NCBI GenBank assembly: GCA_958496175.1
Contig: OY292279.1
Location: 10,478,001-10,542,000 of the forward strand
Direction: 5' to 3'
Source: Sisyra terminalis
Lineage: Eukaryota; Arthropoda; Insecta; Neuroptera; Sisyridae
DNA length: 64,000 nt
Shown: positions 48,564-58,200 of the stretch, piece after piece
How the letters are laid out: each line of letters begins with the position of its first letter
Position numbering within the stretch: position 1 is the first letter of the stretch
The notes under the pieces: model-generated
What the model was told of the DNA's origin: nothing
The model's database searches: none
Seen by the model: only the letters and a program-made list of their open reading frames with translations
Made by a program: the position numbers and the translations under genes

Positions 48564-49707
48564 TTATTTAAAATGAAATTTCTTTTTATCAACAATGACA
48601 TTATTTTCGGACAATTTCCTTTGCGACTTGTACAACAGACGTCCGGACACGGAGCCACTCTTTAAATTCAAAATAGCGGCGCCTTGCCGCGGCGTGGCCG
48701 AAATCGATCGAAACGAATTGCTCATTGTTTGAATATTGGATATGTTGCGGGTGCCATTTGAAATTTGCAAGTGCTTCAAATGTTCAATGGGTGGCAGAAT
48801 GAAGTTGCGGGATGGTTTCACGAACTCTTTTCGCGCATCGTTAATAATGTTGTGGTTGTTTTCGTTGCGGGATTTAATTTCAACTAAATTGGTTTTTTCG
48901 TTGTGCATTTTACGCTTCGGCGTATAATATAGTGGAGGGATGCAAGGCAATGATGAGTACTCGTCTGATGGACTCGTTTGTCGATTGTGCCACTTCGGCG
49001 ACACTATTTCTATGGATAGTATGGACGAGTTGTTTGTTTTTAGTGGGGTGCTCGTTCGATTTAGGGGTGATATTCGTAGGTACTCGTCCAGGTCGTATCG
49101 GTTCCGTTTGTTTAAGGCACTGCTTCCGCAACTTGATCGTGGTATTTTTCGAGGTGTGCTGGTTTTTGTTCGGTTACATTTGGGAGATGATACTCGATAT
49201 GTTTGATTTCCGTATGTTGATTCTTGTTCTGCAACTTTGGTACCACAGATTCGGAGGTGTGGAAACGCTCGAATCCATTCATCGCACTCGTCACGAAGTT
49301 CTTGGCGCAGAGCGCCCGAATCGGCTTCTCCGTAGAGGACTTGTTCGATTAGCTCCAGGTGTTCACAAAGTTTTTTCGTTGTTTCACTATTGTATTCATC
49401 GAACCACGACACGGAACTCGACGTACTCTGATTGTCCCATGATTCCACATCACTTAAAACCGACGAGAACGAATTGTCCGGAATGCCTACGTCGAAATTT
49501 TCTTCCACAATAACACTTGACTCCAATTGACTAAAACTATCGCCCACTGTTGGCAAATCATAATTTGCACGTTCGGGTAACAAAAACGTTTTTTCCCTGG
49601 CTATTTTTATTTTGTTCACACCTCGAGAAATACTTCGTCCAGACATTGATTCAAAGATACCGCCAAGAGTTCTATCGTATTGATTTGTTACGAATGAATA
49701 AATCAGA
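48564..49707 (-). CDS. FAM149-like protein (DUF3719), 3' exon
   Basis: One long exon from an acceptor (TTTTTTTTAG) at about 49708 to a stop at 48564. If translation starts at the ATG at 49646 (MSGRSISRGVNK) the protein has 360 residues; upstream coding exons are possible because the frame is open to the acceptor. The conserved region, about residues 80-140, reads WFDEYNSETTKKLCEHLELI, a linker, and RDECDEWIRAFPHLRICGTK, containing the Trp and HLR signature of DUF3719 seen in FAM149 proteins. The rest is Ser/Asn-rich and probably disordered, with basic patches. FAM149B1 has been tied to primary cilia; function here is by analogy only. It is divergently placed to Sar1, with 1.1 kb between. An AATAAA lies near 48465 on this strand. 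Base composition is notably less AT-rich than its surroundings. Confidence 0.65.
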
Positions 49708-49709
49708 CT

Positions 49710-50805
49710 AAAAAAAATATATATACGCAAATGTTAATGAATGAGAAATTTGTGTGGAATTGAATAAATATGATTGTTTTGTATATGTACACAAATTTCT
49801 AGACAGAAATCATTGTTATAATTACAGTAATTCCGTGAAAAATCAAATTCAATTTGACAATTGAAATGAAAACATTGTCACCATTTTTAAAAACAACTGA
49901 TTATGCGCATTACACTTTATTGATTTCATTTAAATTTGAGAAAAAAAAAATCATCCCCTTATTCTTTTCTAATTTATGAATTATGAAAAAATGATTCAAT
50001 CGTTAAATTTTTTTTTTTTGTAAATTAAATTAAATATTTTCTTAACATATGATTTGAAATTTAATAAATACACCAAAATACACTAGATACACCGGAAATG
50101 GTATTTCGGAAATGACTAGCACCAATCAAAATCGATTACATAGAACTCTGTGGAACATTTAAAAATTGATCTTTTTCAAACACTCTTATCAAAAAATAAA
50201 AAGAAAAGAACTCAAAAAATGATATAAATTAAACTAATTACACATAATTCTTTCATTTAAGTAACTTTTGTAACAATTTATTGTCGTTAAAAGTAGTTTT
50301 TTTCGAAAAAGTCCTTTGCCCTTATGCCTATATTCTACATGGTGACATCATTTATGCCAACCAACCGATATGACGTTCTTTCATTGAAAAGTTCCAATTT
50401 TTGTTAGTTGTCATTTGACGAAAAATTGGAATTTTACATCAATAAATAGAAATTATTTTTCCGAAAATTGCTAATAAGACGTAAGTGACAATTTGTTGCA
50501 CCCATTAATAATATTCTATCTACGTTTCTACCGACGTTTCATTTGAAATACATGAAAAACTAACATAACCTTAAACAATACCCAAAAGAGATATGACATT
50601 TTTTTTTTCCCCATTTATAATTAATAACATTGAACTTTGTATTTTTATCACTCTATCTGGTAAAAATTTGCATGATTTATTTTTCCCATTGACATAGTGC
50701 TATTGTTCATTGTAAGCAATCTCATAGTGAAAAAGGCTGAGTCACTTCAGAAGTCTTTGATTTATAACATAAATTTCTTATTTTCCAGAAAAATACATTT
50801 CAATT
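49710..50805. other. divergent intergenic region between the FAM149-like gene and Sar1
   Basis: Should hold both promoters and a Sar1 5' UTR intron. A strong acceptor TTATTTTCCAG ends at 50788, just before the untranslated leader of Sar1 exon 1. No repeats recognised. Confidence 0.5.
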
Positions 50806-53800
50806 ATGTTCATTTGGGATTGGTTCACGGGCGTTCTCGGTTATTTAGGTGAGTAACGTTGAAATGGCGTTTTAAATCAATTGAAATTGAACGATTATAG
50901 GCCTTGTGCAGAAACAGGGTAGATATGGCATTGTAGGCCTAAACAACTCTGGAAAGAAAACTCTTTTAAGTCTATTAATTGAGGACAACTTAATTGCTCC
51001 AATTGATTGGCCTGATACTGTTTCTGATTGTAATGACAATAGTAAGTTCCTATTAACTGTTTTAATTTTCTTGTTGCATGGCTGTGTTTTGTTGGATCTC
51101 AAATACAATCATCAGGATTATGGAAGAAATCGGGCAAATTACTCTTTCTGGGACTGGACAATGCAGGGAAAACAACACTATTACATATGCTCAAAGATGA
51201 CCGGTTAGCACAACATGTGCCCACTTTACATCCCAGTAAGACAATGTTAATATTTGAAGACAATGATTGTTGTTTTGGCGTTAAAAACCAAAAAATAAGA
51301 TCAGTTACTTACAATACAGAATATCTGATCTTTTCTCGACAAATTTAATTGAATTTTAAGTGGTTTGCGATGAAAATTTTCAAGTTTTTTCGAATTGCCA
51401 ATCGTTTTACCGAATATATTATAATAGGTTGCTGAGAAGTACCTATTGATTAATTAATTTACATAAACAAATTAAATTAAGTCGTACGTTACTTAGTGTA
51501 TATTTGCACTAAGTAAAACTTTTTATTCGGAAATTATATATTTAATACTTTGCATGATAATGCTATGCTTTAAAGTTGATCAAAGAATCAAGCCGATTAA
51601 GTATTTGAAAACTAAACTCGCATCTAATGAAGGGATCTTACCTTGTATTTATTGTACCTAGCCATACACTTAATCTCACACCCCTCACCCTTATAGTAAG
51701 GCAATAGTAGGGGTGATAACACTTAAGGGTGGATCACCGTCAGAACGTAAAAAAAATGACTTTTTTAAAACTGCTGCCATTTTTTTTAGAGATATAAACG
51801 GTCTTCGGCATGTAAAAGTTGAAGTTTTGAACTATTTTTTTTTTATTTGCCCCGATATGTCCCCCCTACCCCTTTTACAGCGCTTTGAAAAAGGGTCCCA
51901 CAAAAATGAGGAGGCAAACAAGGGGAGACAAGTTTTCTCGGAAACCGGAAGTCGGATCATGATTTTCCAAAAAATGTAGATTTTGGTAATGCGTCTTCTT
52001 GGTACTGAACCTCGAAAATCCGAAAAAAGTTGAAAATTCACAAAATGGCACGACTTTGAAAAAAATTTAAAAAAAAACGACCTTTTTTTGAACCTTTCCC
52101 CGTCTCCCACTTTGAGGGGGGAGGTTTGGCCAATTTCAGAAGTTCAGTACCAAGAAGACGTGTTGAACTATAACACTCTCCAGTTTCAAGTCAATCCGTT
52201 GAATAGTTTCTGAGAAATCTTGTCTCCCAGTTTTAAAAAGTTGATTTCGAGAAAAACGCATTTAAAGTTTTTTTAAGATATTTTTTTATGTTATTATCAA
52301 TTTATTCAGTTTTTATTAGTGAAAATACATTAGTCAGCTATTCCAATCCTTTTAACACGTTATTCTTGAATGTTATAAGAAGACATTTATGGGAAAAAAA
52401 AATCGTTTTTTTTTAAATATATTTTTTCCCAGTACCTATTGAACATATCTTCATGAAATTGAAACTATATATGACTTAATAAATTAATTGCAATGTAATT
52501 TGCAGTATAGGAAACTGTGAAAAAACGAGAAGTATATTTTTTGGGGGTGGTTTTTCATATCAACCCCCAAAATTACACCTACCGAAAAAATATATTTTAT
52601 ATGTTAATTAGTTAGCTATCATATATTAAAGTTACAAAATGGTCGAATTGGTGGAACATGGAACATAATTAAAAAAACTAAAATCAAAGTATATGGTCAT
52701 AGTAAAGAGTGTATTATAGTTAATTCAATTACCTATACAAAATATAAAAATAATTCCGGATAGCCTAATTTTAATGAGCATTTAATCATCGTTGATGTTT
52801 TCTTCAACATTAGTAGTTATATAGATGGAGATCAAAATTTAAGCGGCTTTTGTAATCTTTGATTTATAACAAATATGTGATAAATAGTAAATAACAGTCG
52901 CTACATAAACGCAATAGGCTAATATTCTGTTCCTATTATATCCAACCATATGCATATCTTCTTATTTCGTCATAGGTGTTCGAATTTGGTAAAGTAATTA
53001 TATGTTTTGATTGTACTCTTACTTTTATATTTTCGCGATATCTAAAAAATTCAAGGGTTAATTTATTATTTAATATTTTAGGAAAATAACATACTGCTTT
53101 TGATAGTTAATAAGTGTTCGTTAATAATAATTTAAGGTCAGTTTATTCAGGTCTGGAAAATCCCTTACACTAGTTGAAGATAATTTCGTAAATAGTTATC
53201 AAAGCTGATTCAGGTTCTCATTTTTAAACAATTCTTAAATTGTATTCTGCTGATTTTCACGCTCTTTTATAAAGGCAATAATAGTATCGAAAAATTCGAC
53301 ATCTGAGTTCAATCTTTTATCAAAAGTGTTATTTAAAAATCCAGCTATTTTGACCAATGATGTTACCTTAGGTAGAAGATAGTTGTCCAGAACATTATGT
53401 AATAAATGGTATTTCTTATCAATAATGTAAAGCTTTAACAGCCTAACATACTTAAATAACTATTCATAATGCATTTACTTCTTCAAATAAAATTCGTGAA
53501 GTCGAATGCCATAAAATTGCATATTATTTATAGTGATATTTCATAGTTTATTTATAGGTATATAATTTTGTCGACAGTTAAAAGCTTTAAGAATGTATTT
53601 ATGATGATAAATATTAGACTGATTCAAAAAAAAAAATGATTTTTTTTTCTTAATTATATCGAAAATATTGTTGGAAATGACAAAAAAACTGAAAGTTTAA
53701 GCTCTTAATTAACTTAATTTACAAAAATGCATATTTTTGTCACTAGTTGGTCAAAAAAATAACGACGTACGGTTTTCTTACAACTAATTTTCTGCTCCAG

Positions 53801-54708
53801 TGCTGCCTATCCCTGGCGAGGTATTTCATTTCACTTCTGAACAAAATTAGAATTCCAAGTCGTCTTCATCCTCTTTTCTTGGATTCTTCCAGTTTTGATT
53901 ACAACTTGTTAATTGAGCATTTTATGAAATAAGTTTTGCAACAGAGGAAGCTTTAAGCAATTAAAACCCAATTTCTTCGGGTCCCTCTTATGGAAGAATA
54001 ATTTTGATATTTAGGGTTCACAATTTAAAGGAATAAGAGGAAAACGATTGGCGTTTGAAAAAAAGGACTAGAAGTATTCTAAGCAAATTACAGAAGAGTA
54101 TTTTATTAACATAGTCAATTTTTGTAGCATCCGAGGAACTATCTATTGGCAATATGAGGTTTACCACATTTGATTTAGGAGGCCACACACAAGGTATACT
54201 TTTCTACTAATAATAATTAATATGCTCTACTTATAGTTGATGAATATTAACCCGCATACTATGCCATTTTGTTTTTGAAGCTCGACGTGTTTGGAAGGAT
54301 TATTTTCCCGCAGTAGACGCAATTGTGTTTTTAATAGATGCATTTGATCGAGCCCGATTTGTCGAAAGCAAAGCCGAAATGGACTCACTGTTGAGTGACG
54401 AAACGTTGTCCAACTGTCCGGTGTTGGTTTTGGGTAATAAAATCGACAAACCGGGCGCAGCGTCCGAGGATGAACTACGAAACTATTTTGCCTTATACGG
54501 TCAAACTACGGGCAAAGTAAATTGACTACTATCTTTGTGGAAGGAATGAGGATTTGAGTTACTCTTCTTTTTTTTTTTTGTTTGATTTTAGGGAAAAGTT
54601 CCACGATCAGATTTACCAGGACGTCCATTAGAGTTATTTATGTGTTCGGTATTAAAACGTCAAGGATATGGAGAAGGTTTTCGCTGGCTAGCCCAATACA
54701 TTGACTGA
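50806..54708 (+). CDS. Sar1: Sar1 GTPase (COPII coat initiator)
   Basis: Coding exons 50806-50848, 51116-51235, 54128-54193, 54281-54516, 54592-54708 join to 193 residues, the normal Sar1 length. Sar1 recruits the COPII coat at ER exit sites. Visible: amphipathic N terminus [21 protein letters not shown]-loop [11 protein letters not shown], switch I TLHPTSEEL, switch II DLGGHTQARRVW, NKID, and [20 protein letters not shown] at the end. Every intron is GT/AG and phases agree. The ATG at 50806 is preceded by a UTR acceptor at 50788. Intron 2 is 2.9 kb, the others short. A second exon-2-like exon lies at 50901-51041. A candidate poly(A) signal AATAAA follows the stop at 54709. Confidence 0.96.
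50901..51041 (+). CDS. Sar1: alternative exon 2 of Sar1
   Basis: Between Sar1 exon 1 and the canonical exon 2 lies a 141-base open segment with acceptor GATTATAG and donor AGTAAGT. Spliced from exon 1 it continues [20 protein letters not shown] then [14 protein letters not shown], aligning with the canonical [34 protein letters not shown]. It enters and leaves in the same phase as the canonical exon, so skipping the canonical exon gives an intact 200-residue Sar1. The Thr after the P-loop Lys (Thr39 in mammalian Sar1, a Mg2+ ligand) is Lys here, Asp34 is Asn, and the switch I segment is replaced by a 7-residue-longer stretch ([12 protein letters not shown]). By family knowledge such changes should impair GTP binding. 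Expression is not shown; a decaying exon duplicate is the alternative, but no stop or broken splice site is seen. Confidence 0.7.
51236..54127. other. Sar1 intron 2
   Basis: 2.9 kb intron. Contains an inverted repeat around 51991-52161 (CGTCTTCTTGGTACTGAAC and its inverse), a less AT-rich block 51700-52180, and at about 53640-53720 a diverged tip of a family B arm (GTTGGAAATGACAAAAAAACT, GAAAGTTTAAGCTCTTAA). No further exon recognised. Confidence 0.5.
51991..52161. repeat. small inverted repeat in Sar1 intron 2
   Basis: GCGTCTTCTTGGTACTGAAC at about 51991 and GTTCAGTACCAAGAAGACGT at about 52142 are inverse copies 130 bp apart. Could be a remnant of a miniature transposon; boundaries unknown. 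Confidence 0.5.
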
Positions 54709-55259
54709 AATAAATAACTTTGGTTGTTATTTTTTTTTTCGTTTTGTAAAACTTCCATTGTGCAGTGTTTTTAATGTAATTTGCAACTTCATTTTATAAT
54801 TGGTTTCATTCATAACTTTACCATAGCCCGCGGACTGTTTTTTTTACAGTTATTTGATTCATTGGGAACAGATCCCTTATTTATACAAAAAAGAAAAAAA
54901 ATATATTTAAAATTATTCATTTAAATACAATTTGTTTATGAACTTCAATGGGATTGAATTTGAATTGTTTTTTTCTCTTTTTATCCTAATTAATGAGAGT
55001 ATGATTAAAAAGACGACGTTTTCATATACTTTAATTTCCAACAATAGTTGTAAGTCGACTTTTAATACTTCTAAATGTTATCTCATTTCGGTTTAGGTTT
55101 AATGTATTAAAAAAAGAAGTTAATATAAAATTGAAAAGGAGAAAAAAAATAAGAAAATTTAATAGTTATTTAAAATCTTTCCTTCATATTCCCAATTTAT
55201 AAAAAAATATTCCAATATTTATTCAATATACAAATTTATTTATTTGCTAAAAATATATG

Positions 55260-58200
55260 TTAGAGTTTATTTTTCAATGAGTTATCAGGGGGGAAATAGG
55301 CGTTTACTATTTCTTTAGTTACTGCTTCATAGTTGTTAGGATTCCATTTGGGCTTTCCATCTTTGTCAATCAAAACAGATCGTACACCTAAAACAATACA
55401 ATAAATAAAGAGGTAAATTCCATAACATTTAAGCAACTTTATCGTATGGTGTCCCAGGATTGAGCTTTCGAGTCCTATGATCCAATTCTAATATGTACCG
55501 GCTTTAATTTAGTTATAACACTTTTAAGCCTACTGGTGGCCGAGTGGTCAAGGTGGCCGCTCCAAAATTGGTAGGTGTTGGGTTCGATTCTCGTAGGAAT
55601 AGGAATCAGAGGAAAAACCTATCCACTCGGGGGTACCTCAAGGGGCCCAAGTGTACTTTAGCACACCCAAAATCTGACAATGTTGCATTTTCGACTTTTT
55701 TTTTAATTAAATTCGCGATATTTTTGTTAATTCCATTCTAATCTATTATTATAAAGAGGAAAGATTTGATTGTTTGTTTGCTTTGAATAGGCTCCGAAAC
55801 TAATTGACCGATTTGAAAAATTCTTTCACTGTTGGGAAGCTACACTATTTCCGGTGAACATAGGCTATATTAAATTTTCAAAAAAAATAGGAATCCATAA
55901 TAAAATTCCAATAATGTGTGAAAAAATTACTAAAAAACTTCCTTACATCGCATGCGCTAGTATGGTATAATTCTCTATTTTGTGAGGTTCTATATTTCTC
56001 TCTTTACATGAGCCCCTCAAGGATCAGTATTGGGTCCAATCCTTTTCAATCTCTACGTTGCGGACTTTCCGTCACTAGACCACTGTATAACCTCAATGTA
56101 CGCGGAGGACATCGCCATCATCAACCTGGAAAATGATCTTCAAAGGGCCGTTCAGAAAACCCAGCAGTCTATCAATTACCTATCTTCCTGGTTCAGTAGA
56201 TGGTAGATGGAAAATTCCTATATCGAGCAAATTTTCGATACTTCTCGATTACTGACTTTATTAACTCTAGAGCAGCTAAAGACCTTAGTAGTTATAAAGC
56301 AACGGTAAATAAGAAGTTAAAAAAATTGTCGACCTAGATTTAGGTAAGAAAGGTCAGGATAGCAAAGGTCATGATGGCCCTCTTGGACTCGCTTTTGGAA
56401 TTGATTGGGGGATTCTAATTTATAAAGGAAGAGTACAGCAGAGTTGTTACAATTGTTATCCTGATTCATTATTGAGGTCAAATTAAGGCTGGTTTGATTA
56501 TATAAGCCTAACGGGACCATATTTTTTTCCTTCAAAGCGGGATACCTGTAAATTTTAATACGTGAGAAAGTAACGGGACAATTAAGATTATAATATAGCT
56601 AAATTATAAATAACTAGCTAAAATTTATAGATACTTATTTATGTATGATTTTTATCCATGTACATTAGGTTTATGGCCTATGGGTTTTACACTATAGGTA
56701 TATGTATACTAGTGTGGGTCAAAAAAATCGTTTAAATTTTTTTTTACAAGTGACGCGGAAAAATGGGTTGCTAGACACCTTAAAAAAATTCTCACCAAGT
56801 ATGAGCTCTTAATTTTAATGGGAAGATCCTCCGCATCGCAGTTTTGTATTTTTTTCTCAGTCCAATAGAAAAAAAAACATACCTCATAATTTATCGATTG
56901 TACCGAAAAATGTTGTGAAAGAATTTTTTAGGAAATTTAATGCTCTACAAAAAAGGTATCTTATATTTTTTCCGTAAGCCTCACCATTTGAAAGATATTA
57001 AGGTTTTAATTTTGATTATTTTAAGACAAATTTCATTTTTATTTATGAATTTTATAACTCGACAATAAATGACTCTTATACAATGCGCAATTTTTGTTGG
57101 AAATTAACTGCTCTATAAAAATGGTTTCTTATGTTTTGACGATTAAATTAACCCTTCAAAAGATATTCATCATCAAACTTTCATGTGTATGGATTTTAAA
57201 AGTTTCTGATGAGATATTCGAATAATTTCAATTTAATTTATCGAAAAAATTACCCAACTTGCAACAAAAACTGGTTTGAAAATTGAAATAAAAAACTTTT
57301 TTATAACTAATTGGACATTGTGTATACAATATATAAAATATATTCCAGTCCAATTTATTAACATAAATTTGAACAGAAGTTCAAACAAAAATATTCGTGA
57401 CGTATTGCCCAGATACGTATTTCGATTTCCAAGAAATCTTCTTCAGTGGTCATTTGGATCACTCCGTAACTGCTTTGTGATGATTCACAAAGCAATCAAT
57501 CACAAAGCAGTTACGGAGTGATCCAAACTACTTGATGACCACTGATGAAGTTGCTTGGCAATCGAAATACGTATCTGGGCAATACGTCACGAATATTTTT
57601 GTTTGAACTTCTGTTCAAATTTATGTTAATAAATTGGACTGAAAAAAACTTTTTTGTTGACATTGTTTTTCTCTAATATTGAAATATATCATAATATATG
57701 TATAATGAAAACTTTACTTGTTTTAATAATAAATATTTAACTAAGCGATAAATAACGTAAAATTTATTTTTTTTTAAATGGAGACAAATATACTTAAGCA
57801 TAAAAAAAAACTTGAAAAATATTTTGAAGATTCTCAGTTGATAAAAACTAAAATTCGTGTAAATTTTCTCAAAAATTATAAATTAAATTGATTTTTTTCG
57901 AATATCTCATCAAAAACTTTTAAAACCCGTACACATGAAAGTTTGATGATGAATATCTTTTGAACGGTTAATTTAATCGCCAAAACATAAGAAACCATTT
58001 TTATAGAGCAGTTAATTTCCAACAAAAATTTATATTACGCATTGTATAAGAGTCATTTATTGTCGAGTTATAAAATTCATTAATAAAAATTAAATTTGTC
58101 TTAAAATAATCAAAATTAAATCCTTAATATCTTTCAAATGGTGAGGCTTACGGAAAAAATATAGAATACCTTTTTTGTAGAGCATTAAATTTCCTACAAA

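Noticed and set aside
48932..49513. 193-codon plus-strand ORF opposite the FAM149-like exon
   Set aside because: Antisense shadow of the coding exon; the minus frame has the DUF3719 signature.
51713..52110. Overlapping ORFs on both strands in Sar1 intron 2
   Set aside because: The block contains a small inverted repeat and homopurine/homopyrimidine runs; no conserved motif seen.
55541..55605. A functional tRNA gene suggested by A and B box sequences
   Set aside because: The acceptor and anticodon stems do not pair and the sequence continues into a repeat body, so it is a SINE head.
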